Shown piece by piece: positions 1 to 9,654 of a stretch of DNA of 64,000 nucleotides. Under the pieces are notes generated by a model, which saw only the letters and a program-made list of their open reading frames with translations, did no database searches and was not told where the DNA came from. The stretch's first letter is position 1. The number at the start of each line of letters is the position of its first letter. A program made the position numbers and the translations under genes. Source of the DNA: Austwickia chelonae NBRC 105200 (GTDB lineage: Bacteria > Actinomycetota > Actinomycetes > Actinomycetales > Dermatophilaceae); the NCBI RefSeq assembly GCF_000298175.1, contig NZ_BAGZ01000005.1:434001-498000 (forward strand). The letters are read 5' to 3'.

Positions 1-24
1 GCAGGCTCGTTCCTCGAACGACGT

Positions 25-2487
25 CTACTCCTGACGTTCGGCAGCTCGTCGGTCCGGTTCCTCTCCGGTGCGAGCTGTGTCCGTGGCCACGCTGGTACCG
101 GGGACGACGCGCTCCCGACCGTCCTTCAGGGAGTGCCCGGTGAGCAGCCCGACCATGAAGACGCCGATGGCGGCGGCACCGATCGAGAAGATGACGTCGC
201 CGGGGACCCGCAGCCAGCGGATGAAGGTGAGTACGGGGGTGTAGAGGAAGGTGTCGCTGCGGGCGTACCAGAGGCCGTGTTCGACCGAGGCCCAGGCCTG
301 GGCGAGGCCGAGCGGCAGCAGGGACACCAGCGCCATGGCGAGCAGGCCGCCGTTGAGGCACCAGAAACCGATCTTGATCCACCGGTCGTTCCATTCGCGT
401 CCGGGCATGAGCGAACGGACGCAGAAGAGCATGAGCCCGATGCCGAGCATGCCGTAGACGCCGAAGAGCGCGGTGTGGCCGTGCAGCGGGGTCAGGTTGA
501 GCCCTTGGACGTAGAACAGGGCGATCGGTGGGTTGATGAGGAAGCCGAAGACTCCGGCGCCGAGCATGTTCCAGAAGGACACTGAGACGAAGAAGTAGAT
601 CGCCCACTTGTAGCCGGCCACCCAGTCGCGCACCTTCAGCAGGGCCAGATGTCGGAAGGCTTCGAAACCGATCAGCGCCAGCGGCACCACTTCTAGCGCG
701 CTGAAGCAGGCGCCGAGGGCGAGGACGACGGTGGGGCTGCCGCTGAAGTACAGGTGGTGTGCGGTGCCGATGATGCCGCCGAACAGGAAGATCACGGTGG
801 AGGCGAGCGTGGCGGTGGTGGCTGCGGCGGTACGGAGCAGTCCGAGCCGGACGAAGAGGAAGGCGATGACGGTGGTGGCGAAGACTTCGAAGAACCCTTC
901 GACCCACAGGTGCACGACCCACCACCGCCAGTATTCGGCGATGGACAGGTGGCTGGAGCGCCGCATCCCGAAGGCCGCGCCGTAGAAACTGGCGATGGCG
1001 AAGCAGCTGACCAGGAGCATGATGACCAGGGAGCGCTGGCTGCCGCCGGCGAGGGGTGCCTCGGGGGTGGCGTGCAGGGTGCCTTCGGCGGAGCTGCGGC
1101 GCAGCGCCGGGTAGACGGCGCGGAACATGAGCGCGAACCAGAGGAAGAGCCCGATGAACAGCCCGATCTGGAAGGCCCGGCCCAGGTCGACGTACTCGTA
1201 GCCTTGGGTGCCGACCCAGAAGCTCAGCTCACTGCCGTACCCGAGTTTGCCCATGATGGAGAGCCATTCGCCGATCATGGAGCCGAAGGTGACCAGCAGC
1301 AGGGCTACGAAGAGGATGTCGACGCCGAGTTTCTGGTAGGCCGGTTCCTTGCCGCCGACGGCGGGCGCGATGTACAGGCCGGTGGCCAGCCATGCGGTGG
1401 CGATCCACAGGATGCCGAGTTGGGTGTGCCAGGTGCGGACGACGGCGTACGGCAGCACTTTGTCGATGGGGATCCCGAAGAGGGCGCCGCCTTCGACGCC
1501 GTAGTGGGCGCTGATGATGCCGCAGCCGATCTGCAGCATGAAGAGCAGTCCGACGGCGAAGAAGTATTTGAGGGTGGCGCGTTGGGACGGGGTGGGCTGG
1601 TAGCCGAGCAGGGGGTCGTGGTCGGGGACGCGGTCGTGGACTTCTTCCTCGTCCTCGTGGAAGTGTGCGCCGTGGTAGTAGACCATCCCGGAGATGCCGA
1701 GCAGCAGGAGCACGATGGAGAGCAGGCTCCACATGATGTTGTCGGTGGGCGGCACGTTGTCGATGAGGGGTTCGTGCGGCCAGTTCTGGGTGTAGGTGGC
1801 GGTCTTGTCGGGGGCATTGGTGGAGGCCGCCCAGCTGGTCCACCAGAAGAAGGCGCTCATCTTGCGGGCGCTCTCCGGGTCGGGGAGGGTGCCGCGGGGG
1901 ATGGCGTACGGCTCGTGGCCGTCGGCGAAGATCGCCGAGTAGTGCCGGGTGTTGGCTTCGAGTGCGGCGATGCGTTCGGGTGACAGGGTGATGGTGCCGG
2001 CGTCGGCCTGGTAGGTGTTGGTGCGCAGCGCTTCCTTGAGTCTGGCTTTCAGCGCGCCTTGTTTGGCGGCGGGGAGATCCGCGTACGAGGCGGCGCCCTC
2101 GTCCTTGGCCCAGGTGTCGAGCATCCCGGTGGCTTCGCGGTGCAGCCAGTCGGCGGTCCAGTCGGGCGCGACATAGGCGCCGTGTCCCCAGACGGAGCCG
2201 ATCTGTTGTCCGCCGAGGGACTGCCAGATCTGCTGGCCCTTGATGATGTCGTCCTTCTCGAAGAGGGTGCGTCCTTCTTGGGTGACGACTCTGGTGGGTA
2301 GGGGCGGTTTGGCGGCGTTGATCTGGGTGCCCATCCAGAGCAGGACGGCGAAGGAACCGAGGACGACCATGACGAGGGCGATCCACCATCTCAGGTCTCG
2401 GTGTCTGAGGCGGGGCAGGGGTCGACGGGTTTCGGGAGGGATCGTGGCTGTGGGTTGTTCTCCCGCAGGGGAGGTGGCGGCATCCAT
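25..2487 (-). CDS. norZ: Quinol-dependent nitric oxide reductase (qNor, single subunit)
   Basis: Membrane enzyme that reduces two NO to N2O with electrons from quinol; it serves NO detoxification or denitrification. The 820-residue protein has one N-terminal membrane segment (about residues 28-50), a periplasmic cytochrome-c-like domain without a haem c motif, and then about 12 further segments of the haem-copper oxidase fold. Visible family marks are a His-containing segment at RTWHTQLGILW, the Glu-rich HLWVEGFFEV segment, the His pair in GTAHHLYF, and HGHTALFGVYGMLG near the end. I chose the ATG at 2487 because the reading frame upstream of it is low-complexity and lies over the divergent regulator. 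It is transcribed away from the regulator at 2575 and probably controlled through the palindrome at 2494-2513. Confidence 0.93.
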   Translation of the reverse strand: MDAATSPAGEQPTATIPPETRRPLPRLRHRDLRWWIALVMVVLGSFAVLLWMGTQINAAKPPLPTRVVTQEGRTLFEKDDIIKGQQIWQSLGGQQIGSVWGHGAYVAPDWTADWLHREATGMLDTWAKDEGAASYADLPAAKQGALKARLKEALRTNTYQADAGTITLSPERIAALEANTRHYSAIFADGHEPYAIPRGTLPDPESARKMSAFFWWTSWAASTNAPDKTATYTQNWPHEPLIDNVPPTDNIMWSLLSIVLLLLGISGMVYYHGAHFHEDEEEVHDRVPDHDPLLGYQPTPSQRATLKYFFAVGLLFMLQIGCGIISAHYGVEGGALFGIPIDKVLPYAVVRTWHTQLGILWIATAWLATGLYIAPAVGGKEPAYQKLGVDILFVALLLVTFGSMIGEWLSIMGKLGYGSELSFWVGTQGYEYVDLGRAFQIGLFIGLFLWFALMFRAVYPALRRSSAEGTLHATPEAPLAGGSQRSLVIMLLVSCFAIASFYGAAFGMRRSSHLSIAEYWRWWVVHLWVEGFFEVFATTVIAFLFVRLGLLRTAAATTATLASTVIFLFGGIIGTAHHLYFSGSPTVVLALGACFSALEVVPLALIGFEAFRHLALLKVRDWVAGYKWAIYFFVSVSFWNMLGAGVFGFLINPPIALFYVQGLNLTPLHGHTALFGVYGMLGIGLMLFCVRSLMPGREWNDRWIKIGFWCLNGGLLAMALVSLLPLGLAQAWASVEHGLWYARSDTFLYTPVLTFIRWLRVPGDVIFSIGAAAIGVFMVGLLTGHSLKDGRERVVPGTSVATDTARTGEEPDRRAAERQE

Positions 2488-2493
2488 TCTTTT

Positions 2494-2513
2494 TTTATAC
2501 CAAACGGTGTAAA
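2494..2513. promoter_or_regulatory. Palindromic operator between norZ and its divergent regulator
   Basis: TTTATACC (2494-2501) and GGTGTAAA (2506-2513) form an inverted repeat with 7 of 8 positions paired around a 4-nt centre. It is the most AT-rich stretch between the two divergent genes and starts 7 bp upstream of the norZ ATG. That is the expected place for a repressor of norZ. The regulator at 2575 is the obvious candidate ligand-responsive binder (inference). Confidence 0.55.
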
Positions 2514-2574
2514 AATAAGGAAGCGACTCCGCCCACCCGCACCGATTCAGGGAAACCACCCCGGAGACGAGACC

Positions 2575-3285
2575 ATGAACGGCATGACAGGTACCGCCGG
2601 CCCCCTCTCGACGCCGCCGCACACCGACATCGCCCGAGCCCTGGGAGATCCCACCCGCGCAGCCATCCACGACCTCATCCGAGACTCCTCCGAACCGGTG
2701 ACCATCGCGCAGATCACCGAACGCCTCCAGCTGAACCACAACGGAATCCGTCGACACCTGGGCAAACTCCGCGATGCCGGACTGATCCTCGAGAACCGGG
2801 AGATCCCCACCGGACGAGGACGCCCCGGACTGATCTACACCGCCGCTCCCGGCCCCGAAGGACACTCCCCCACCGAACCGCACACCGAACTCGCACGCCT
2901 CCTGCTCCGTATGATCACCACCGGCCAGGACCCCCTGACCGTCGGACGAGAGGCCGGACGTCGGATCGCCACCGAACTCCGACCCGAAGACACCGGAACC
3001 GGACCCACACGCGGGGGCCGCAGCACACCGGACGAACTGGCCACCGCACTGGCGGCCGCAGCCCGGCGGATGGGCTTCGACCCGAAGCCACACACCTCGG
3101 GGAAGAGCACCGAGATCCTCCTGCGACGATGCCCCTTCGCCGCAGAAGTCGAGTTCTCCCCCGAGATCATCTGTCTCCTGCACCGAGGCATCGCCGAAGG
3201 CATCGGCGACGTCCTCCGCCCCGGGGCGACCATCCGCCTCGCCCTCGCCGACCCCCGCCGCGGCGGCTGTCGAATCTCCATGTGA
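2575..3285 (+). CDS. ArsR/SufR-like (COG2345-type) regulator, probable Fe-S NO sensor
   Basis: Transcriptional regulator of 236 residues. A winged-helix domain at about residues 15-85 (ALGDPTRAAIHDLI ... LNHNGIRRHLGKLRDAGLI) is followed by a C-terminal sensor domain. The C-terminal third holds three cysteines in CPF-x11-C ... GGC spacing (residues roughly 188-235). This resembles the cluster-binding cysteines of SufR, so an iron-sulfur cofactor that reacts with NO is likely (inference from family). The ATG at 2575 follows GGAGACGAG. An upstream in-frame extension to 2401 would run into norZ and was rejected. It is divergent from norZ and probably controls it. Confidence 0.8.
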   Translation: MNGMTGTAGPLSTPPHTDIARALGDPTRAAIHDLIRDSSEPVTIAQITERLQLNHNGIRRHLGKLRDAGLILENREIPTGRGRPGLIYTAAPGPEGHSPTEPHTELARLLLRMITTGQDPLTVGREAGRRIATELRPEDTGTGPTRGGRSTPDELATALAAAARRMGFDPKPHTSGKSTEILLRRCPFAAEVEFSPEIICLLHRGIAEGIGDVLRPGATIRLALADPRRGGCRISM

Positions 3286-3413
3286 CGGGAATCACCGTCT
3301 CGGATCACAGACACACCCCCGATAGCCGGTATCCGCAGGCGTAGCGTCACGATGTTTGTGCAGGGGAGGTCGGCGTGACCTGCGCACACCCCCCTCCACA
3401 GTGAGGAAGCATC

Positions 3414-4901
3414 ATGGGCGATCAGAGTGGGATCAGCGGTTCTGCACCCGAAAAGGGTCTCGTCCGAGGGCTGACCCTGCGCCATATCCAGTTCATCGCC
3501 CTCGGGTCGGCCATCGGCACCGGGCTGTTCTACGGCTCGGCCACCGCGATCTCCAAGGCCGGGCCTGCAGTGATCATCGCCTACCTCATCGGCGGCGCAG
3601 CCGTCTTCATGGTGATGCGCGCCCTGGGCGAGATGGCCGTACGACACCCGGTTCCCGGCTCCTTCGGACAGTACGCAGCCCGCTACCTGGGTCCTCTCGC
3701 CGGCTTCATCACCGGTTGGTCCTTCGCCTTCGAGATGATCGTGGTCGCCGTCGCCGATGTCACCGCCTTCGGCGTATACATGGGCTTCTGGTTCCCCCAC
3801 ACCCCCCGGTGGATCTGGGTGTGCGCGGTGATCCTGTTCATCGGCGCGGTGAACACCCGCAAGGTGAAGGTCTTCGGCGAGTTGGAGTTCTGGCTGACCA
3901 TCGTGAAGGTCGGCGCCATCATCGCGATGATCCTGGGAGGCCTCGCCCTCATGCTCAAAGGCGTCAGCTTCGAACCGGGCATCGAGGTCGGCCCGGAGAA
4001 CCTGATCTCCCACGGCGGTTTCGCGCCCCACGGCATCGCCGGTGTCATCGCCGCACTCACCGTCGTCATGTTCGCCTTCGGAGGGGTCGAGAGCGTCGGG
4101 ATCACCGCCGGAGAGGCCACCGACCCCAAACGCGCCATCCCCAAGGCCGTGAACTCGGTACCTGTCCGGATCCTGCTCTTCTACGTCTGCACGATGGTCG
4201 TCATCATGTCCCTGGTTCCGTGGCACCGGATCAACGGCGACTCCAGCCCGTTCGTCCAGATCTTCAGCGCCTTGGGCGTCCCCGCCGCCGCGACCGTCCT
4301 CAACGTGGTGGTCATCTCCGCAGCCTTGTCAGCGATCAACTCGGACACCTTCGCCGCCGGGCGCATGCTGTACGGGCTGGCCCAACAAGGACAGGCGCCC
4401 CAGGCCTTCGCATCGGTCTCCCGGCACGGGGTTCCCTGGCTGACCGTCCTCGTGATGTGCGGGGCATTGCTTCTGGCCGCAGTGTTGAACGCCCTCATGC
4501 CCAAGGAGGTCTTCCTGACGATCGCCTCCATCGCGACCTTCGCCACCGTCTGGGTGTGGATCATGATCCTGCTGTCGCACATCGCGATGCGCCGGGAGAT
4601 CACCGCCCAGGGCCGTGCTGAATCGGAATTCCCCGTCCCCTTCTGGCCGGCGGCCTCCTATGCTGCGGTCGCTTTCATGGCCTTCGTCATCGCCATGCTG
4701 GGGTGGTTCCCGGACACGAGGATCGCCTTGGTCGTCGGTCTCGTCTGGGTGCTCTTCCTGCTCGTGGCCTACCGGGTGTGGGTGCGTGAGGACGGACGGA
4801 CCCAGCCGGAGCTCGCCGACGAGACCACCACCACGGAGGGGCCGTCCTCCTCGACGACTCCCCCGGCACCGTCATCCGGCGGTGGGGCAGCGGGGGTCTG
4901 A
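3414..4901 (+). CDS. Amino-acid permease, APC superfamily (AAT family)
   Basis: Inner-membrane amino-acid:proton symporter of 495 residues with about 12 hydrophobic segments. The family hallmark [16 protein letters not shown] starts near residue 30, followed by [20 protein letters not shown] and ALGEMAV. This pattern matches AAT permeases for proline, aromatic amino acids or GABA; the substrate cannot be fixed from sequence. The C-terminal 40 residues are hydrophilic and Thr/Ser/Pro-rich. The ATG at 3414 follows GAGGAAGCATC. Its last 30 bp overlap, tail to tail, the end of the CDF transporter gene on the other strand. Confidence 0.88.
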   Translation: MGDQSGISGSAPEKGLVRGLTLRHIQFIALGSAIGTGLFYGSATAISKAGPAVIIAYLIGGAAVFMVMRALGEMAVRHPVPGSFGQYAARYLGPLAGFITGWSFAFEMIVVAVADVTAFGVYMGFWFPHTPRWIWVCAVILFIGAVNTRKVKVFGELEFWLTIVKVGAIIAMILGGLALMLKGVSFEPGIEVGPENLISHGGFAPHGIAGVIAALTVVMFAFGGVESVGITAGEATDPKRAIPKAVNSVPVRILLFYVCTMVVIMSLVPWHRINGDSSPFVQIFSALGVPAAATVLNVVVISAALSAINSDTFAAGRMLYGLAQQGQAPQAFASVSRHGVPWLTVLVMCGALLLAAVLNALMPKEVFLTIASIATFATVWVWIMILLSHIAMRREITAQGRAESEFPVPFWPAASYAAVAFMAFVIAMLGWFPDTRIALVVGLVWVLFLLVAYRVWVREDGRTQPELADETTTTEGPSSSTTPPAPSSGGGAAGV

Positions 4902-5852
4902 GCCTCCTTCGCGTTCGGCGATGGCGACCTCGGTCGGATAGTCGTCATATGACCGGGGGTCCTCCAGCGGCTCGAGATGGCAGATGATCTGCACATCGGG
5001 GAAGTCACGGTGAATCCGGGTCTCGACCTCCTCCACCAGGTTGTGACCGCGCTGGACCGTCCACTCACCCGGGACCAGAACGTGCACCTCCGCGAAGCGT
5101 TGATGCCCGGCTTCCCTGGTACGCAAGGCGTGGAACTTCACTTTTTCGCTGGTGAACTCGGAGAAGATCCCTGCGAATCGGGTGTTTTCCTCGGCGGGCC
5201 AGGACCGGTCCATCAAGCCGTCCACGGAGGAGTGCAACAGCTGGTAGCCGGTGACGATGATGTTGACCCCCACCGCCATGGCGACCACCGGGTCGAGGCG
5301 CTCCCATCCGGTCAGACCGACGAGCATGACGCCACCGACGACACCCACGGATGTCCAGACATCGGTCATCAGATGCTTGCCGTCGGCGACCAGCGTGAGC
5401 GAGCGGTGTTTCCGCCCGGCCCGGACGAGAACCACGGCGGTGACCCCGTTCAGCACGGAGGCGAGAATACTCACGGCCAATCCGACCCCCACGTTTTCCA
5501 GGGGCTGTGGTTCCAGGAAACGTTGTGCAGCGGCGACCACGATGAAGCAGGCCGCTACGACGATCATTCCGCCCTCGACCGCTGCTGAGAAGTACTCCGC
5601 CTTGGCATGGCCGAAATGATGGCTTTCGTCAGCCGGCCTGGATGACACTTTCAAGGCGACCAGGGCCACAATTGCGGCAACCAGATTGACCACGGACTCA
5701 GCCGCGTCAGAAAGAAGACCCACTGAACCGGTCACCAGATAAGCACCGGCTTTCAGACCGATCGTCGCCAATGCTACGAAGATGGCCAACCATGCAAATC
5801 TCGTCAGATGGGACCTATCCGCAACCGATGCACTCTGGCTCGCCTTTTCCAT
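4872..5852 (-). CDS. Cation diffusion facilitator (CDF) metal efflux transporter
   Basis: Proton-coupled divalent-metal exporter of 326 residues. Six membrane segments are visible. SDAAESVVN lies in the second and HLMTDVWTS (HxxxD) in the fifth, the positions that form the transport site in this family. A cytoplasmic CDF C-terminal domain follows (residues about 225-310, [19 protein letters not shown]). The metal (zinc, iron, cobalt or manganese) cannot be assigned. I start at the ATG at 5852 (MEKASQSAS) because the longer frame to 5903 reads through the terminator hairpin of the neighbouring amidase gene. Confidence 0.88.
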   Translation of the reverse strand: MEKASQSASVADRSHLTRFAWLAIFVALATIGLKAGAYLVTGSVGLLSDAAESVVNLVAAIVALVALKVSSRPADESHHFGHAKAEYFSAAVEGGMIVVAACFIVVAAAQRFLEPQPLENVGVGLAVSILASVLNGVTAVVLVRAGRKHRSLTLVADGKHLMTDVWTSVGVVGGVMLVGLTGWERLDPVVAMAVGVNIIVTGYQLLHSSVDGLMDRSWPAEENTRFAGIFSEFTSEKVKFHALRTREAGHQRFAEVHVLVPGEWTVQRGHNLVEEVETRIHRDFPDVQIICHLEPLEDPRSYDDYPTEVAIAEREGGSDPRCPTAG

Positions 5853-5871
5853 CAGCTCAGTATTGACAGCG

Positions 5872-5919
5872 AACGGGCCTGTGGCTAGTGAGTCGACCCT
5901 CACCGGCCACAGGCCCGTT
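5872..5919 (-). terminator. Intrinsic-type terminator of the PGRP amidase gene
   Basis: Perfect 14-bp inverted repeat, arms 5872-5885 and 5906-5919, with a 20-nt loop that itself contains a GTGAG/CTCAC pair. It lies 18 bp past the amidase stop codon on the minus strand. There is no long U-tract, as is common in high-GC actinobacteria. Confidence 0.8.
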
Positions 5920-5937
5920 GTTCACAGATACCGGGGA

Positions 5938-7959
5938 TCAGCCTGCGTAGACGTGATATCCGGCGTAAGAACGGTTGATTCCCTTCCAACTCACCGTGCC
6001 GTCGGCGGATCTCGTCCCAAAAGAGGCCTTCCCGTCGGGTGCTACCCCGAGAATTCCGGCCTTCTTGTCACCGTAGGCATTGCTGATACCGACCAGGGAG
6101 GAGAAAGATCCCCAGGATCCGGGCTGGTTCTCCTGGCCAGCAAAAGTGCCTTTACCGGACCCGTAATACAGCACACCCAGCCCGTTGAAGGTCACCCCGG
6201 CCAAGGCCGGCCTACCATCGCCTTTCCAGTTTCCGACACCGGCGAAAGATTTGATTCCACCCCAGCCGTGTCCTATGGCGACACTGGCTTTGGCGAATCC
6301 GCCTCTGCCGTTACCGCCGTAGAAATACATATTTCCGTTGACCCGGTTGGTCCCGATCAGATCAGGTTTTCCGTCGCCGTCCCAATCTCCCGGCGCGACG
6401 ATGGTCTGCATGTCATTCCACCCTCGGCCGATCACCCGCGGAGTCAGGAATCCGCCCTGGCCGTTGCCGGGATACAACCACAGATCAGCGGTACGCGGAT
6501 GACGTGCCACCACGTCAAGGGCTCCGTCGCCGTCCCAGTCGCCCACGATGGACACCATGTCGAAGGAACCCCAACCGGGCCCACCGATGAGTTCCATCGC
6601 GGTCATATCGCCCTTGCCATTGGGACTGGACAGGGTGAGCCTGCTCTGAGCGTCCCGCCCGAGGATGTCCGAATCGGACATCCCGTCGAAGTCACGGAAG
6701 ACTGAGGTCGCGGGTTTCACCGGCTGTCCCGTTCCCCCGCCGCCCCCCGAGGACGCGGAGACCCTGGCGATCACCTCACGTCGGATGGCCGGGACCAGGG
6801 GGTAGAGATTGGCACCCGGGCAGGCGGTGTAGTAGTGGTCCCGATGGCTGTTGATGGTGGGCATCCACTCGTTACGGCCGCTCTTGTTGTTGAACATCAT
6901 CAGCGATCCGCTGGGGTTGATGCCGTGCAGGCTGGCCTTCCAGGCCATCAAGCTCACCAGGGAGTTCCTGGCGGCTGAGGAGAGCACCTCGCTCTCGTAG
7001 TTGCCGAGCATGGACACTCCCACCGCGCGGTCGTTATTACTCAGATGCGCGGCGGGAAAGACCGGCTGTTCCGGGTAGAGCCAGGCTCGTCCCTGCCAGA
7101 TACGTCCCCAGCGGTCGATGATGAAGTTGTAGGCGATGTCGTCCCAGCCGAGCGTCTTCGTCGCATAGCGGTACATCGACCTCAACATGCCCGGCACCAT
7201 CGCTGCGGTGTAGTTGTTGGTGTCCGCCGTGTGATGGATGACGATCCCTCGGGGGTTGTTGTTCTCCGGGGTCCCGGTGCGCCAGGACTCGTCCGCACCC
7301 CATTGCGCGCGGGTATAGATATTCGGTCGTGGCGCCACGGCATTGGCCGCACCGACCTGAGCTGTACCCACCGTCTCGTCGGCTTCTGAACGGCCCGGAT
7401 CGATGACGGTCAGCCGGGCGTCGTTCGGCGCCTTCCCCGGCGTTCCGATGATCCTGGCCTGCACCTCGGTGGCCCCGGAGACCATGTACAGCTCGCTGCC
7501 CTGGCGGCTCTTCGCCTTCGGGCCGGACCGGTTCGCGTCCGGCCCGGTGCCGTCGTCGACCGTCATCGTCTCCCAGGCACCCCAGGAACCGCTCTTCTTC
7601 GTGCGGATCTGCGGCACCGATCGGTCTGCGCTCCCGCGCTCCCAGGTGACCGCCACCGCGGCGAGTTGCGGATTCGCTGTTGTCGGCCCGGTGGTCTTCA
7701 GCACGGACACCCCGGTGCCGGGGAGGTCCTTGGCACCCGCCGAGTCGGTGGACAGCTGTCCGCGTGCCTCATTCAGTTCCTGGGCGGAGACCCGCGGCGG
7801 CGACGCAGCCGGAGCGGGGTCGACCATCGCCGATTCGGACTCCGCACCCTGGACGGGATGTGGACTCGGCGTGGCCACGGTGAGTTCCATGGGAAGGACG
7901 ACGAACAGAGGCGCGCACAGCACGCCTCCGATCAAAGGGGTCAGGCGTCGCAACCACAC
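5938..7959 (-). CDS. Secreted PGRP-type N-acetylmuramoyl-L-alanine amidase with FG-GAP/VCBS-like repeats
   Basis: Exported cell-wall hydrolase of 673 residues, or a regulator of one. The N-terminus has a signal peptide (MWLRRLTPLIGGVLCAPLF...). Residues about 215-400 form a peptidoglycan recognition protein/amidase_2 domain: RAQWGADESWR, GIVIHHTAD (first zinc His), AHLSNNDRAVGVSMLGNY, and SHRDHYYTACPG (second His and Cys ligand). After a glycine linker near 400, about four repeats carry DWDGDG/NWKGDG cores typical of FG-GAP/VCBS beta-propeller blades, probably for wall or carbohydrate binding. The start is GTG at 7959, preceded by AAGGAG at 8-nt spacing. Confidence 0.9.
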   Translation of the reverse strand: MWLRRLTPLIGGVLCAPLFVVLPMELTVATPSPHPVQGAESESAMVDPAPAASPPRVSAQELNEARGQLSTDSAGAKDLPGTGVSVLKTTGPTTANPQLAAVAVTWERGSADRSVPQIRTKKSGSWGAWETMTVDDGTGPDANRSGPKAKSRQGSELYMVSGATEVQARIIGTPGKAPNDARLTVIDPGRSEADETVGTAQVGAANAVAPRPNIYTRAQWGADESWRTGTPENNNPRGIVIHHTADTNNYTAAMVPGMLRSMYRYATKTLGWDDIAYNFIIDRWGRIWQGRAWLYPEQPVFPAAHLSNNDRAVGVSMLGNYESEVLSSAARNSLVSLMAWKASLHGINPSGSLMMFNNKSGRNEWMPTINSHRDHYYTACPGANLYPLVPAIRREVIARVSASSGGGGGTGQPVKPATSVFRDFDGMSDSDILGRDAQSRLTLSSPNGKGDMTAMELIGGPGWGSFDMVSIVGDWDGDGALDVVARHPRTADLWLYPGNGQGGFLTPRVIGRGWNDMQTIVAPGDWDGDGKPDLIGTNRVNGNMYFYGGNGRGGFAKASVAIGHGWGGIKSFAGVGNWKGDGRPALAGVTFNGLGVLYYGSGKGTFAGQENQPGSWGSFSSLVGISNAYGDKKAGILGVAPDGKASFGTRSADGTVSWKGINRSYAGYHVYAG

Positions 7960-8194
7960 TAGATGTACTCCTTGCCTCGACTACGTCGGCATCACCGGAC
8001 GCCCGCGGACGCAGGCTCCGGCCGTACATGGGCCTCGGGCACACGAATGCCCGAAAGGGCCTCTGAGGGTGATCGACACCTGGGCATCCGATATGAGCAA
8101 TTTAAGAGCTTTTCGACATATCGCTCTTCAGCTGGGGGCGGTGGCCCCACCGGCGGCGCGACAGGCGGTTCCCTCCGAGCGATGACCGCACTAC

Positions 8195-8232
8195 GACGAG
8201 GGCCCAGCGGCATGTGCCGCTGGGCCCTCGTC
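8195..8232 (-). terminator. Terminator downstream of the phosphofructokinase gene
   Basis: Perfect 18-bp inverted repeat, arms 8195-8212 and 8215-8232, with only two nucleotides between them. It lies about 80 bp past the stop of the pfk gene on the minus strand. The rest of 7960-8311 holds the amidase ribosome-binding site and upstream region, and no gene that I can support. Confidence 0.8.
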
Positions 8233-8311
8233 CCACATCTGGTCGTCCGTCATCGGCCGGTGTCCACCTGGCCTACGGACTGACGCCCGGGAAGGGAGGT
8301 ATTTCCCCGGG

Positions 8312-9529
8312 TCAGCGGGTGGCGGTGCTCGCCTGTCCGATCTCGGACAACATCGTGGTGAACCACTCCTGAGTGTGGTCGAAGGGCTTGTGCCCGGCGA
8401 TCCGCTCGAACTCGATCGGACGCAACTCGTCGCCGCGTTCCTCGTCGTGACCGATGACCCCGGGGGTGCCGGCCAATGCCGCGTCGACGGCCAGATCGGT
8501 CATCTGCTTGATCAGGGCCAGGTCGGCGTCATTGGCCGCGGCCGAGCGGGAGAAGTAACCCGACTTCTGCACGAGGACCTTCTCGGCACCGAGCTTCTCG
8601 GCGAACTGCTTCCCGAACCAGGCTCCGGGGTTGATCTCGTTGAGACGCACATGCCCGAAGGCGTCACGGGGCACTTCTTCGCCGTTCTTCTCCATGAGGG
8701 CGACGATGTCGGAGACTCCGGCGCCTTCGGAGAGGAAGATGTTGACATTGCCGACGCTGTCCATGACCTCTTTGAGACGAACGGCTTCGGCATCGATGTC
8801 GAGGTCGGTCTCGGGAACGTAGACGCCGTGGACGTCCCAGGCTTCGCGGGAGAGACCGAACTCGGGCAACCACTGACGGGTGTCCAACCAGCGACGGTAG
8901 TCGCGGGCGGTGGCCGCGGTGAGCCACCCGCAGTTGCGGCCCATGACCTCGTGGATGATGAGCATCCGCGAACCGGAGTTATGCTCGGCGATGACATTCT
9001 CGGCGAAGCGCGCGCCCTGTTCGGCGGCGGTCATCGCACCGAGGGACTGACGGATCGGGACGATGTCATTGTCGATGGTCTTGGGCAGACCGACGACGAC
9101 GAGATGGTGGCCGGTCTTCTCCAGATGGGCGGCCAGGTCGGCGGCGGTGGTGTTGGTGTCGTCGCCGCCGATGGTGTGCAGCACGTCGACGCCGTCGGCG
9201 GTGAGCCGCTCGGCGGCGAAGGCCAGTGGATCGGTGCCGTCGTCAGGGATCAGACCGCGCTTGACCAGGTCTTTGGTGTTGGTGAGCTTGACCCGGGAGT
9301 TACCCATCGGGGATCCGCCGTACTGGTGCAGCAGAGCGGCGTTCTTGCGCACCTCGTCGGTCACCGTGAGGTAGTCGCCGGTGAGCAGGCCCTGGTAGCC
9401 GTGCTTGTACGCGATGATTTCCACGTCGGGTGCGATCTCGGTGTAACGCTCGATGAGACCACCCACGGCTGAGGACAGGCACGGGGCGAATCCGCCGGCG
9501 GTCAGCAGTGCTACGCGGCGAACGGTCAT
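8312..9529 (-). CDS. pfp: Pyrophosphate-type 6-phosphofructokinase
   Basis: Cytosolic enzyme of 405 residues that phosphorylates fructose 6-phosphate to the 1,6-bisphosphate in glycolysis. The sequence shows GGDDTN near residue 120, followed by PKTIDNDI, MGRNCGWLTA and NPGAWFGKQF. In PfkA-family enzymes the second Asp of GGDD, with the Lys of PKTIDND, marks use of pyrophosphate rather than ATP, so the reaction should be reversible and PPi-driven. The start at 9529 gives the usual MTVRRVALLTAGG N-terminus. It is a single gene flanked by its own terminator at 8195-8232. Confidence 0.9.
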   Translation of the reverse strand: MTVRRVALLTAGGFAPCLSSAVGGLIERYTEIAPDVEIIAYKHGYQGLLTGDYLTVTDEVRKNAALLHQYGGSPMGNSRVKLTNTKDLVKRGLIPDDGTDPLAFAAERLTADGVDVLHTIGGDDTNTTAADLAAHLEKTGHHLVVVGLPKTIDNDIVPIRQSLGAMTAAEQGARFAENVIAEHNSGSRMLIIHEVMGRNCGWLTAATARDYRRWLDTRQWLPEFGLSREAWDVHGVYVPETDLDIDAEAVRLKEVMDSVGNVNIFLSEGAGVSDIVALMEKNGEEVPRDAFGHVRLNEINPGAWFGKQFAEKLGAEKVLVQKSGYFSRSAAANDADLALIKQMTDLAVDAALAGTPGVIGHDEERGDELRPIEFERIAGHKPFDHTQEWFTTMLSEIGQASTATR

Positions 9530-9654
9530 GGTGCATCAACTCCCAAAAGCAACAGGTCGACTGGAGGTCAGCCTAGTCCTTACGGGCCGCGCCGCCCGCG
9601 ACGTCTGCGCCGAGGGGCCCGTTCTCCGTCGCCGGGCGGGCCCCGGCGCTCTCC

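Noticed and set aside
754-1983. 409-codon open frame on the plus strand opposite norZ
   Set aside because: It is a GC-skew shadow of norZ: Asp/Glu/Gly-rich composition without domains, and its coordinates lie wholly inside a convincing membrane-protein gene.
5853-5903. N-terminal extension of the CDF transporter
   Set aside because: The extra 17 codons are read from the right part of the amidase terminator hairpin.
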